Positions 1 through 8,670 of a DNA stretch of 64,000 nucleotides are shown piece after piece. Each line of letters begins with the position of its first letter. The first letter of the stretch is position 1. The notes under the pieces were generated by a model. The model saw nothing but the letters and a program-made list of their open reading frames with translations. It searched no databases and was not told the DNA's origin. The DNA is from Bog-950 sp046329515 (GTDB lineage Bacteria; Bacteroidota; Bacteroidia; Chitinophagales; LD1): positions 124,001 to 188,000 of the forward strand of contig JAXLUM010000003.1 of assembly GCA_046329515.1 (NCBI GenBank), read 5' to 3'. The translations under genes and the position numbers were made by a program.

Positions 1-2009
1 TCCTGTAAGCGCATTTTCATTTGCTGCGCTTGTACGTTGTTACCCACCATTTGGTAAGCCACACTTAAGTAGTAAACCACGTTAGGGTTTTCAGGATTAA
101 GGTTGTAGCAAGCCAACAGCGCATCAATACCTTTTTGCGCATAAGCAGGATTGCTTTGCACTGAACTTAAATATGCTAAGCCTAAATTCTGCAAGGCTGC
201 GTCGTTCTTCGGATATTTTTGGCAGTAAGGTTCCAACTTAGCAATAGCGGTAGCAAAGTCATTTACCTTTATGGCTTCATTGCCTTCGTAATCGCCTTTA
301 TCAGTTTTCTTTACCACACAGGACAAAGGCACGCCATCAGCATACACCACATATATAGCCTGCTCCGGAGGGAAACAGCCGTTCACCAGCAATGGCCTAT
401 CTACAAAGCGCGAGTAGAGTATTTCGTAATCTGCCGGTACGTTGCTGCGGTTGCGGTAGCTTACATAGCCCGTAAGCACCTTGGTGGTATCGTTTATAAA
501 ATAATGATAGGTTGGTGCAATAGCGTTACTGTAAATAAGCGTTTTGCGGCCTTCGGTTTTCAGGTTCTCATGCTCCTTTAACCAATCGGCACACTGCTTA
601 ACGCTGTTCATGTAGTAATCGGTTTCGTAATTCTGTGAAGCGCCTTTTATACCGCCTACCAACTCGTTAAAGTACACATACTCATTAGGGTGGTTGGCAA
701 ACATAAAGCGTGCAGGCAGCGCTACTAACACCAGTATTACGGCAGCTACAGCATACTTAATTGTTTTCGGAAAACGGTTGATGAAGTAGTTGAAGGTAAG
801 CGCAGAGAGAATGATAATGCTTGGATACACGAAGAAGAAGTGGCGCATAGTATCATACAACACCGAGTGCTTATAAATTACATACGCAATAGGGAAGAAG
901 AGCGTAAAGTAAACAAAGCCCAGGTATAGCAGCTTTTTCTCGCGGTTCATTTGGGGTATAAGCACTAAGGAGATAAATGCGCCTATAAGGCCGAACAATG
1001 GCGTAGAAATTAAAAACCATTGCGGTATGTAGTTCCACGGAATAAGCGAAACGAATTTGCCATCAGCGCCTTGCTGTGCAGTAAAAATGTGTTTGCCATC
1101 AAACAATATGCGCATGGTTACAGGAAATTTCTCTGCCACGCCTAAGGCTTCTAGCGGGTTATGTATGGGGCTAACCAAACCGAAAGGCCAGAATATGAGC
1201 GCAAGGAAATAACCCAAACCAGCGGACACCAGCACCCATTTAAGGCTGGGCCAAATGTTGTCTTTAAACTTTGAGAAATCGAACAGGCCGCCAAAACCAT
1301 ACAGTTGCAGCATGGCCAAACCGTAAAACAAAAACAGGTAGGGTATAAGCAACAAGCCACCAATACGTATACCCATGGCCATACCTATGCTTAACCCTAA
1401 ACCGAGCGCCACTTTCCAGTTTGGTTTGGGCAGTTGCTTCAAAAATTTAATTATGAAAACATAGGTAAGCATGTAGCCGGCCGCCATGGTAATATCTTTG
1501 GGGTTGTTCATGCTCTCGCCAAAAAAGCGGGGGGAGAAAGCCATAAACAGCAGGGCAATAAGGCCCGCCTGCCAACCTGCTATTTCAGCCGCTACTAAAG
1601 AGGCGCAAAGAATAGCCAGCCAACCGAAAATAGAGTTCCAGGCATGGCGAACATTCCATTCGTTGGCAGAGGAAAATGTTTTGGAAAGGGCTGCCGCCGT
1701 GCCATCGTAAAAGCCGCCATAAAAGCGCATTAAGGAATCGGGGCCCGTGGCCATGGTGCAGGTGCTATCGTGCCCCATGGAGGTGTAGAAGTTAAGCACG
1801 CGGTGGCCATACTCGCGGTGGAAGTTTTCATCGCCACTTATACCATATTGATGGCTAACCGAAAACATAACTACCAGCAACAGGGCTGCAAGCCCCCAGA
1901 AAATCTTTTTGGCCCAGGTATCGGGTATTAAAGGCGTTAAAACCAACAGTGGTGCAGGCTCTTTTTTAGCCTGTGGTTTTGGTTGCGGTTTAGCGGGTTG
2001 CTTGGCCAT
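1..2009 (-). CDS. GT39-like membrane glycosyltransferase with TPR-like C-terminus (partial)
   Basis: The gene enters from the window edge; about 669 codons are present and the C-terminus is missing. After a Pro/Lys/Gln-rich cytosolic N-terminus (about 25 residues, MAKQPAKPQPKPQ) comes a first membrane span and then an acidic extracellular loop carrying GISGDENFHREYG, like the catalytic Asp/Glu loop 1 of PMT/ArnT (GT-C) enzymes. About ten further hydrophobic segments follow, then a soluble domain, and the last residues before the edge look like TPR helices. Known GT39 enzymes move a sugar from a polyprenyl-phosphate carrier to a protein or lipid on the outer face of the inner membrane. It is the last gene of the minus-strand sugar operon, whose fused GT2 domain could make the lipid-linked donor. 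The acceptor is unknown. The start is the ATG at 2009. Confidence 0.75.
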   Translation of the reverse strand, partial: MAKQPAKPQPKPQAKKEPAPLLVLTPLIPDTWAKKIFWGLAALLLVVMFSVSHQYGISGDENFHREYGHRVLNFYTSMGHDSTCTMATGPDSLMRFYGGFYDGTAAALSKTFSSANEWNVRHAWNSIFGWLAILCASLVAAEIAGWQAGLIALLFMAFSPRFFGESMNNPKDITMAAGYMLTYVFIIKFLKQLPKPNWKVALGLGLSIGMAMGIRIGGLLLIPYLFLFYGLAMLQLYGFGGLFDFSKFKDNIWPSLKWVLVSAGLGYFLALIFWPFGLVSPIHNPLEALGVAEKFPVTMRILFDGKHIFTAQQGADGKFVSLIPWNYIPQWFLISTPLFGLIGAFISLVLIPQMNREKKLLYLGFVYFTLFFPIAYVIYKHSVLYDTMRHFFFVYPSIIILSALTFNYFINRFPKTIKYAVAAVILVLVALPARFMFANHPNEYVYFNELVGGIKGASQNYETDYYMNSVKQCADWLKEHENLKTEGRKTLIYSNAIAPTYHYFINDTTKVLTGYVSYRNRSNVPADYEILYSRFVDRPLLVNGCFPPEQAIYVVYADGVPLSCVVKKTDKGDYEGNEAIKVNDFATAIAKLEPYCQKYPKNDAALQNLGLAYLSSVQSNPAYAQKGIDALLACYNLNPENPNVVYYLSVAYQMVGNNVQAQQMKMRLQ

Positions 2010-2084
2010 TGGCGCAGGTGTTTATGCGGCTAATATAATAGTTAAGCAACAAGGCTAGTGGTGAGTATTGCGTTATCGCATTTC

Positions 2085-2163
2085 GATGTCTATCCTTCGA
2101 CTGGCTCAGGATGACATCTTGTGAAAGGCCTTCGACATCCCGAAGGGTCGGGATCAGGATGAC
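2085..2163. repeat. Intergenic hairpin repeat (CTTCGAC...GGATGACA type)
   Basis: Two imperfect copies of a motif running from CCTTCGAC to TCAGGATGACA lie side by side; the second contains the palindromic stretch TCCCGAAGGGTCGGGA. It fills most of the gap between the GT39-like gene and the methyltransferase. Similar text is scattered through many Bacteroidota intergenic regions. No coding potential is seen. Confidence 0.6.
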
Positions 2164-2175
2164 AAGGGGGGTAGG

Positions 2176-2886
2176 TTACGGCTTAGTGGCAGATATGAAG
2201 ATGGATTGACTTACTGCTTTTACGCCGGGTATTTTTTCGAGCACGTTGCCTATTACTACGGATGGGGTAATTAGAAAGTCAGGTATGCCGGGTAACAGAA
2301 AATCCTTGTATTCTACTTTTATGTTTTGGTAACCGGTGTTGCGAAGTTTTTCGCTTACCCAGCTTTTGCTAAAGGCCATTTCATCGGGCTCCAAATGCGC
2401 TTTAACGCGCAGGCTTGGGTAGCTGAATATGGCGTATACATAAGGGTTGTAAAGGTTAGGCTCCAGAAAAATGATTTTACCGCCGGGCTTTAGCAAGCGC
2501 AGCATATTGGTAAAGGCACTATCCAATTGGTGGTATAAGTGATGAAGAATACCATTGCCGATTATGTAGTCAAAAGTTTCTCCTTTAAAGTCTTCGGCTT
2601 TGTTGAAGTCCAGCACATCGTAACGCAAACCGGGTAGTTGGAATTTTTTACGGGCATCTTCAACAAAAGGCACACAAAGGTCGGTGCCTAGTACTTTCAT
2701 GCCGGTTTTGTGGGCCAGCATAAAGGCATTGCTGCCGGTGCCGCAACCAATTTCCATAATGTTTTTATCGGGGCTTACCTGCATTTGCGAAATCATATAA
2801 TCGCAACGCCGCTCGGCACGTATGCGGGTAGATTTACTATCGCCCCAAACCTGGTTATATCCCCTGTCGTCTTTAATGTTCTCCAT
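2176..2886 (-). CDS. SAM-dependent class I methyltransferase
   Basis: A 236-residue protein with a class I Rossmann methyltransferase core. The SAM-binding motif I, EIGCGTGSN, lies near residue 45; an acidic motif II, GTDLCVPF, follows; and IIGNGILHHL near residue 108 is the post-II/motif IV segment of the Methyltransf_11/25 families. The C-terminal third is hydrophobic and may shape the acceptor site or touch the membrane. It lies 2 bp downstream of a second methyltransferase, so the two are almost certainly co-transcribed. In a polysaccharide-type operon the substrate is probably a sugar or a lipid-linked sugar, but the sequence does not say which atom is methylated. Confidence 0.85.
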   Translation of the reverse strand: MENIKDDRGYNQVWGDSKSTRIRAERRCDYMISQMQVSPDKNIMEIGCGTGSNAFMLAHKTGMKVLGTDLCVPFVEDARKKFQLPGLRYDVLDFNKAEDFKGETFDYIIGNGILHHLYHQLDSAFTNMLRLLKPGGKIIFLEPNLYNPYVYAIFSYPSLRVKAHLEPDEMAFSKSWVSEKLRNTGYQNIKVEYKDFLLPGIPDFLITPSVVIGNVLEKIPGVKAVSQSIFISATKP

Positions 2887-2888
2887 AC

Positions 2889-3629
2889 TTATTTTTTGAG
2901 GATGATAGTGTAACCAAGTGGGTCATCGGTACTGCCCAAATTAAACCATAAGGAAACATGCGCCAGCAAAACCACTAATGCCGCAATTGGGCCGCTGGCT
3001 ATCCAAAGCGGAACGAACAACCATTTCCATATTGCAGAAGGCAGCAGGTTGCGCACCCACAATACAATTACTTTATTGGCGATGTTTGAAATATCGGAAC
3101 CGCGCGGTTTGATGGTGGCCTTGCTAAAACCGGCAAACATCATTTTTAAACTGCTGGGCGTATAGCGGAAGTAATCGTAAGGCTCGTAATGAAAGCGGGC
3201 ACTCCACGGAATAGTAATTATACCCGTTGCGCCGGGCTTCATTACACGATGCATTTCATTTATCAGTTTTTGATAGTGATGCACGTGTTCAACAACTTCG
3301 GTGCAAATAAGGCCGTCAAACTTATTATCCTCAAAAGGAATATCGGCCCCGTTAAAGTAGGTAATGTCTTTATTGTCGTAATCAAAGCTGGCGGCTTCTT
3401 TTACGTCAATACCAAAATATTGAGTGCTGTTTTTATCCAACAGAAAACGGTAGGGGCTTTGGCCACAGCCTACATCAATTACATTACCCTTAAAAGACGG
3501 AACTACTTTTTTTAAATGATTGTAGATAGTAAGTGCCTGAAGGTCGAGAAGAAAGCGCCCGTAGAATTTCAAGCTGCCCATAAAACCTATGGGCGGTGTG
3601 TTACTAATGGGGCGGAAACCTTCGGACAT
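2889..3629 (-). CDS. SAM-dependent methyltransferase with C-terminal membrane segment
   Basis: A 246-residue protein. VIDVGCGQSPY near residue 50 is motif I, and LICTEVVEHVHHY near residue 105 matches the D/EVxEHV signature of Methyltransf_11 enzymes. Residues about 195-235 are strongly hydrophobic (two short spans around FVPLWIASGPIAALVVLLAH), so the enzyme is probably anchored to the inner membrane, as many methyltransferases acting on lipid-linked sugars are. It is 67 bp downstream of the epimerase-glycosyltransferase fusion and 2 bp upstream of the next methyltransferase. The two are only distantly alike, so they probably have different targets. Confidence 0.83.
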   Translation of the reverse strand: MSEGFRPISNTPPIGFMGSLKFYGRFLLDLQALTIYNHLKKVVPSFKGNVIDVGCGQSPYRFLLDKNSTQYFGIDVKEAASFDYDNKDITYFNGADIPFEDNKFDGLICTEVVEHVHHYQKLINEMHRVMKPGATGIITIPWSARFHYEPYDYFRYTPSSLKMMFAGFSKATIKPRGSDISNIANKVIVLWVRNLLPSAIWKWLFVPLWIASGPIAALVVLLAHVSLWFNLGSTDDPLGYTIILKK

Positions 3630-3696
3630 GTTTTATAAATGAGGGGCTAAAAGTAAGTTCTAAGCGATAAATATCAAATGTGTGGTATTGCAACCA

Positions 3697-5628
3697 TTAA
3701 TATGTTTTACGGAAAATGTTTTTGCGTATGAACTTTGGCCGGCGTTTAACCTCTTCAAAAATTTTAGCCTGGTATTCGCCTAAAACAGAGATGGCCAGCA
3801 TATTCAGGCCGCCAAAAAACAGCACCAATACAATAATGGTGGTTATACCATGCGGTATGTTGCGGAAAGCGAAATACGCTATGATTTGTGCAATGATGGC
3901 AACGAAAGAAAAGAGGGTTAATGCCCAACCCACGTAGGTTAAAAGCTCCAGCGGTACAAAGCTGAAACTGAAAATTGCTTTGCGCGCCCAACCGATGTTT
4001 TTGCGCCAGTTGTTGGTGGTAACACCAAACATACGCTCGGGGCGCACATAGTCGACCCCCGTTTGCTTAAAGCCCACCCATGCACGTAAGCCGCGCAGAA
4101 ACTGGTCGGTTTCGGGCATAGCAATCAGTTGGTCAACCACTTTGCGGTCCATTAAGCTAAAGTCGCCGGCATCTAAGGGCACGGGCACATAACTAACGCT
4201 GCGGAATAAGCGGTAGAACAACTTGTAGAAAGTAACCAGGGTTTGGTTGCCTTCGCGGGCAACGCGGCGGCCATAAACTACATCAAAGCCTTTTTGCCAT
4301 TCCTCGTAAAACTTTTCAATTAACTCAGGCGGGTCCTGTAAATCGCCATCTAAAAGTATTACGCCATCGCCGGTTGAAATTTCCATACCGGAAAGAAAGG
4401 CGCTTTGTGAACCGAAATTGCGGCTGTGCTCAATTGCTATAACGTGGTCATCCTGATTAACGAGGCTTTGCAGCACTGCGTTTGTATTATCAGGACTTTG
4501 GTCGTTAACGAAGATTATTTCGTAGTCAACCCCTATCTTTTGAAAGGTATCGCTAAGGCGCTTATACATAATAGGTATGGCCTGTTCATCTTTATAACAG
4601 GCAATAACTGCAGTAAGCTTGTAGCGTATTTTATCCTGCACCAGCTTTTTTTCGTATAGCGGTTTGCTATAATCTTTCTGCCAGGTCCAGGTTAGTTTTA
4701 ATCCTTCATTTAAAGGCGTTTCGCTTTGCCAGTTTAATAGCTGTTTAGCCAGGGTGGCATCGCCATACCAATCTTTAAGGTCCCACTTGCGGTTGGGCAT
4801 TTCACCCCATTGCGGGTCGCCGTTAATACTGAACAACTCCTTTGAAGTAGCGGCTATTTCGCGTATGGTGGTTTTTTTATTGCTGGCCACATTAAGCGAT
4901 TGGCCCTTAATATCATTTATGTGCGTAGCTGCTAACAACGTAGCGTAAACGGCATCGTCAACATACACAAAATCGCGGCTTATATCAGGCTGCACAAGGG
5001 GGGGGTATTCACCCTTCATGCCTTTGGCAATAACTACGGGTATTAAGCGGTCAGGTTCCTCATAAGGGCCGTAAATAGAGTAGTAGCGCAGGTTTACAAC
5101 GGGCATTTCCTTTAAGGTGCCGTAGTATTTTATCATGTGGGCTGCACCTGCCTTGGTAACCGCATAGTGCGAATTAGGTAGCAGGGGTGCGTCTTCTTTG
5201 GGGGCCGCAGCGTTTAAACCGTATTCTGACGAACTGCCGGCATGCACAAAAGCTTTAATTGAATAGCGGGATGAGGCCTCCAGCAAATTCAACAGGCCCA
5301 TAAAGTTGGTTTCGTAAATCAGTTCCACATCAGCCTGCTTGCTGTAGGCCCCGTAAGCTGCTAAATCGAAAATGGTTTTAAAGGCATAATCGGTGAATAG
5401 CTTCTCCAACTGGTCCTTCTTAATAATGTTGCAATGCAGAATGTGTTTGGGAGAAATATCATCTAAACGCCAGGGGATAAAGGGCTTGCTGGTAACAGCG
5501 TAAACATCCGTGCGGTACATTAACAGCCTTCGCACCAGGTTGGCTCCTATAAAGCCACCGGCACCAAACACCACAATGGGGCCCTCTAAACGGGCTACTT
5601 CGGCTGCTATTCTCTCCTCTAAAGTCAT
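3697..5628 (-). CDS. NAD-dependent sugar epimerase/dehydratase fused to polyprenyl-phosphate GT2 glycosyltransferase
   Basis: A 643-residue two-domain protein. Residues about 17-330 are an extended short-chain dehydrogenase (NAD epimerase/dehydratase): VVFGAGGFIGANL is the nucleotide-binding motif and YAVTK is the catalytic YxxxK. Residues about 340-560 are a GtrB/DPM1-type GT2 domain with FVNDQSPDNT and DGDLQDPPE. Two membrane spans follow, then the motif GEYQAKIFEEVKRRP, found at the end of bactoprenol-phosphate glycosyltransferases. Such GT2 enzymes transfer a sugar from a nucleotide donor to undecaprenyl phosphate on the cytosolic face. The fusion suggests that the epimerase domain makes the nucleotide sugar the GT2 domain uses. 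I prefer the ATG at 5628; an in-frame start at 5676 would add 16 hydrophobic residues ahead of MTLEERIAAEV. Confidence 0.85.
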   Translation of the reverse strand: MTLEERIAAEVARLEGPIVVFGAGGFIGANLVRRLLMYRTDVYAVTSKPFIPWRLDDISPKHILHCNIIKKDQLEKLFTDYAFKTIFDLAAYGAYSKQADVELIYETNFMGLLNLLEASSRYSIKAFVHAGSSSEYGLNAAAPKEDAPLLPNSHYAVTKAGAAHMIKYYGTLKEMPVVNLRYYSIYGPYEEPDRLIPVVIAKGMKGEYPPLVQPDISRDFVYVDDAVYATLLAATHINDIKGQSLNVASNKKTTIREIAATSKELFSINGDPQWGEMPNRKWDLKDWYGDATLAKQLLNWQSETPLNEGLKLTWTWQKDYSKPLYEKKLVQDKIRYKLTAVIACYKDEQAIPIMYKRLSDTFQKIGVDYEIIFVNDQSPDNTNAVLQSLVNQDDHVIAIEHSRNFGSQSAFLSGMEISTGDGVILLDGDLQDPPELIEKFYEEWQKGFDVVYGRRVAREGNQTLVTFYKLFYRLFRSVSYVPVPLDAGDFSLMDRKVVDQLIAMPETDQFLRGLRAWVGFKQTGVDYVRPERMFGVTTNNWRKNIGWARKAIFSFSFVPLELLTYVGWALTLFSFVAIIAQIIAYFAFRNIPHGITTIIVLVLFFGGLNMLAISVLGEYQAKIFEEVKRRPKFIRKNIFRKTY

Positions 5629-5701
5629 GGGGTGTAAATATGTATAAAAGAATATGGCTGCACAAATGGCAGCCATATCAGGTATAAAGTAAGGGTTAAA
5701 C

Positions 5702-6289
5702 CTAAATTTCGTGTAAGCTGTTAATCATGCTGTGCATGGTAGGTTCATACTTCTCTTTGTATTTACCCATGGTCCATGTAAATACCTGGAAAAACTGAGT
5801 TGGGCCCTTAACGAAGGTTACGTTGTAGTACACATCGTAGGTATCAAGCGTGCCGTTAAAGGTAAGTTCCTTGGCAGCCATGTTATTTACAGTTATGTCA
5901 CGCTCCTGAATGTTGCGGGCATCTTTAACGCCACTGGTGTAGCTTTCCTTCATTAGCTTATACAGGGCATTAAATAATTGCGGGTCGCCAAGGCTATCGG
6001 TATAGCCGCCTTCAGAGAAAGCAGAGTCAACACTACCGTGTGTTTCGTCAATTACAATTACGTAGAACTCCTTGTATTTATCGCCATACTGTAATGAGGC
6101 CTCATCATTAAGGTCCGTCATCTTTTCCATGTATTCAGGAATACCTATGGAATAGCGATTGATATCTACGGTTTTCAATTTATCGCCGCTATCAATGCTG
6201 GCAATGGTTTCTTTCAGCTTTTCTTTTGAAGAATCGTTGCAGGATGCCAGTAATGCAATGGCAAAGAGCAAGGGTAGAATTTTTCTCAT
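5702..6289 (-). CDS. Hypothetical lipoprotein in sugar operon
   Basis: A 195-residue protein beginning MRKILPLLFAIALLASC, a signal peptide with a lipobox (LLASC), so it is probably a lipoprotein. The mature part is soluble and acidic, with no motif I recognise; it resembles the small PsbP-like or stress-type lipoproteins of Bacteroidota only in size and layout. It lies between the transketolase C-terminal subunit and the epimerase-GT2 fusion with gaps of 54 and 73 bp, so it is likely part of the same transcript. Its function is unknown. Confidence 0.75.
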   Translation of the reverse strand: MRKILPLLFAIALLASCNDSSKEKLKETIASIDSGDKLKTVDINRYSIGIPEYMEKMTDLNDEASLQYGDKYKEFYVIVIDETHGSVDSAFSEGGYTDSLGDPQLFNALYKLMKESYTSGVKDARNIQERDITVNNMAAKELTFNGTLDTYDVYYNVTFVKGPTQFFQVFTWTMGKYKEKYEPTMHSMINSLHEI

Positions 6290-6343
6290 GTTTTGGGTTG
6301 ATTGATTGGGTTGAAAATAGTAAAAAGTATGAAGTGTGGTTGT

Positions 6344-7240
6344 TTACTTTAAAAAACTGCTAAGGCTTTTCATCAGCCCTTCGCCGCTTAAATTGTTTTC
6401 GGCCTGGTGCCATTTTTGGTCGCCATAACGGCCGCTGGGGTAGCCTTTTGCTGAAAGCGACAGCATTTTAATACCCTTATCTAAATGGTTAATGAGGTGG
6501 TATGATATGGTTTCGCGCAGGCCGCATTCACCATAGTGTTCTTCCATGGTAATCAATTTGCCTGTAGTGTTTACCGAAGCAATAAGTTCAGCCGGTAAAT
6601 CAACCACCGGCAGTACGCTTAATACCCAAATTTCAAGGTCATCGGCTATAGGGCTATTGCATAAAGCTTCCAGCACGGGGCCGGTGCCTATAACCACGCC
6701 TTTGCTGCCGTCTTTTATTTTACGCCATGGGCTGAATGCACCCAACGACTGTGGAATTTTTGCGCCAACGTTTAAGCGCAGGTAATTGGGCTGGCTATTT
6801 CCTATCATTTGTGTAACGGCCTGTTCTACATCAGTAGCTAAAAATGGCACATACACCTTCATATTAGGTAAAATGCGCATGGCCCCAATATCCTCAAGGT
6901 TGTGGTGGGTAGCGCCCATAATGCCATAGCCATAACCGCCGCCGTTGCCTACCAGTTTAACGGGCAGGTTATGCAGGCACACATCATTGCGTATTTGTTC
7001 GTAAGGGCGAAGGGTAACAAAAGGAGAAATGCTGTAAACGAAAGGAATAAAACCTTCGTATGCCATGGCAGCCGCTACGGTTACCATGTTCTGTTCAGCC
7101 ACGCCTGCATTAATAAAACGCTCGCCGTATTTCTGCTGCACTTTTTCAAGCGCCATGTAGCCAAGGTCGCCGGTAATAAATGCCAGGTTGGGGTTTTTAT
7201 CGAAAGAATCAATTATGCTCTGTGCGAACTCTACTCTCAT
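6344..7240 (-). CDS. Transketolase, C-terminal subunit
   Basis: A 298-residue protein equal to the pyrimidine-binding and C-terminal domains of transketolase. It shows FITGDLGYM near residue 20, FINAGVAEQNM near residue 45 (its Glu is the one that activates the thiamine diphosphate ring), and MGATHHNLEDI near residue 110. The N-terminal TPP domain is the next gene upstream, 27 bp away, so the enzyme is a heteromer of two subunits. Split transketolases serve the pentose phosphate pathway in some organisms, but in polysaccharide clusters they are thought to move a two-carbon unit onto keto-sugars. Its place in this operon favours, but does not prove, the second role. Confidence 0.87.
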   Translation of the reverse strand: MRVEFAQSIIDSFDKNPNLAFITGDLGYMALEKVQQKYGERFINAGVAEQNMVTVAAAMAYEGFIPFVYSISPFVTLRPYEQIRNDVCLHNLPVKLVGNGGGYGYGIMGATHHNLEDIGAMRILPNMKVYVPFLATDVEQAVTQMIGNSQPNYLRLNVGAKIPQSLGAFSPWRKIKDGSKGVVIGTGPVLEALCNSPIADDLEIWVLSVLPVVDLPAELIASVNTTGKLITMEEHYGECGLRETISYHLINHLDKGIKMLSLSAKGYPSGRYGDQKWHQAENNLSGEGLMKSLSSFLK

Positions 7241-7267
7241 ATGCTGATAACCTACAGACAGGTGCTG

Positions 7268-8089
7268 TTATTGTACGCCGGAAAATTTAGTTTGAAAGTC
7301 TTTTTCAATATCGCTTAAAATAAGCTCGTATTGGTCCTCCTTCATAGGCAGGTAGTGGCAATCAACCTTGTCTTCATATAACTTCCAACCGCGGCCTTTT
7401 GTTGTATTGCAAATTATGGCTACAGGAATTTTTGACAATTCAGCCTTTGCTTTTGCCTGCTGTAATTCATCAAAGTTGTGGCCATCTGCCTGTATTACTT
7501 CAAAGCCAAATGCTTTTAGCTTATCGGCAAGAGGTTCCATTTTCATTACATCCTCGGTACGGCCAAAGCCCTGTAAGCGGTTGCGGTCCACCATCCAAAC
7601 AACATTGGTAAGGTTATGGTGCGCAATAAACAGGGCCGCCTCCCAGGTTGAGCCTTCGTTTATTTCGCCATCGCTGGTAACGCAAAATATTTTTTTGCCT
7701 GTTTTTTTAAGCTTGTTGGCAATGCCAAAACCTGCTGCCAATGACAGGCCATGCCCTAAACTGCCTGTGGCAAAGGGTATACCTTTTAACTTGTTTACCG
7801 GCGGATGTGCGGCCAGGTAAGTATCGTTTTTGTAAAAGCTGTTTATGTCAGCTTCTGTTAAGGTGCCTTCTTCAGCTAATGTAGAATAGAGAGAAGCCGC
7901 CGCATGCCCTTTAGACAGGATAAGTTCATCGCCTTCCTTCATCCAATCGAAACGGAGAAAAGTGAGCATTTCGGCAACGCTTAAAGAGCAACCTACGTGC
8001 CCGGCGTTGGCCAGCTTATACATGCCCAAAAAGCGCTTTTTAATATTGTGCGCTTTTGTTAAAAGATATTGGTGTTTGTTCGCTTCCAT
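7268..8089 (-). CDS. Transketolase, N-terminal subunit
   Basis: This is the thiamine-diphosphate-binding half of a split transketolase, 273 residues from the preferred ATG at 8089 (an in-frame start at 8128 would add 13 residues, MCCGLKALSLQPE). ANAGHVGCSLSVAEML contains the conserved GH; LSKGHAAASLYS is the substrate-side motif; and VTSDGEINEGSTWEA with VVWMVDRNRLQGFG forms the GDG...N motif that binds the TPP diphosphate and a metal. It pairs with the C-terminal subunit 27 bp downstream. It probably begins the sugar operon proper; the metallophosphoesterase 60 bp upstream may be on the same transcript. Confidence 0.87.
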   Translation of the reverse strand: MEANKHQYLLTKAHNIKKRFLGMYKLANAGHVGCSLSVAEMLTFLRFDWMKEGDELILSKGHAAASLYSTLAEEGTLTEADINSFYKNDTYLAAHPPVNKLKGIPFATGSLGHGLSLAAGFGIANKLKKTGKKIFCVTSDGEINEGSTWEAALFIAHHNLTNVVWMVDRNRLQGFGRTEDVMKMEPLADKLKAFGFEVIQADGHNFDELQQAKAKAELSKIPVAIICNTTKGRGWKLYEDKVDCHYLPMKEDQYELILSDIEKDFQTKFSGVQ

Positions 8090-8149
8090 TTCGGGCTGCA
8101 ATGATAGGGCTTTTAAGCCACAGCACACAGTTAAAGCTATATAATGGGG

Positions 8150-8668
8150 CTATCCAATTTTGGGTATTTCGCCCCGTTTACCCAGTTCTACAGCCTCCAG
8201 GTTTTCAAGCTTGCCTTTGTTTAAGGTAAAGCGTAACAGGGTTTTAACGCGGTGGAAGCCCTGCACGCCAGCGGCACCAGGGTTCATTACCAGCATATTG
8301 TTATAAGCGGGGTCCTTTGCTACCCGTAAAATGTGCGAATGGCCGCAAATGAAAATATCTGGTTTGTGTTCGGCAATTTGCCTGCGGGCCTTGGGCTCAT
8401 AATGGCCGGGATAGCCGCCAATGTGGGTCATTAAAATTTTAAGGCCTTCGCGTTCGGCCAGCCAGTTTAAAGGGTATTCTATGCGTATATCCTTACCATC
8501 AATATTGCCATATACGGCATAGAAGGGTTTAAATTTTTTAAGCTGGTCGCAAAGTTCAATTGTTCCTAAATCGCCGGCATGCCATACTTCGTCCACCTCC
8601 TTCAGTAATTCAAAAACTTTAGGATCGAGGTAACCGTGTGTATCACTTAATAAACCAATCTTAAGCAT
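8150..8668 (-). CDS. YfcE/MJ0936-family metallophosphoesterase
   Basis: A 172-residue calcineurin-like phosphoesterase. The metal ligands are visible in order: GLLSDTHGY near residue 5, HAGDLG near residue 30, YGNIDG near residue 54 (GNxD/H), THIGG near residue 80 and CGHSHI near residue 110. The family includes small cytosolic phosphodiesterases with broad activity in vitro, so the true substrate cannot be named. It starts 2 bp after the stop of the 866-residue secreted protein upstream, which implies co-transcription. Confidence 0.85.
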   Translation of the reverse strand: MLKIGLLSDTHGYLDPKVFELLKEVDEVWHAGDLGTIELCDQLKKFKPFYAVYGNIDGKDIRIEYPLNWLAEREGLKILMTHIGGYPGHYEPKARRQIAEHKPDIFICGHSHILRVAKDPAYNNMLVMNPGAAGVQGFHRVKTLLRFTLNKGKLENLEAVELGKRGEIPKIG

Positions 8669-8670
8669 GT

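Noticed and set aside
219..581. Plus-strand open frame inside the GT39-like gene
   Set aside because: It is antisense to the intact minus-strand gene and has no recognisable domain.
7368..7820. 150-codon plus-strand open frame opposite the transketolase N-terminal subunit
   Set aside because: It mirrors a well-conserved enzyme gene and has low-complexity Pro/Ser/Cys content typical of antisense frames.
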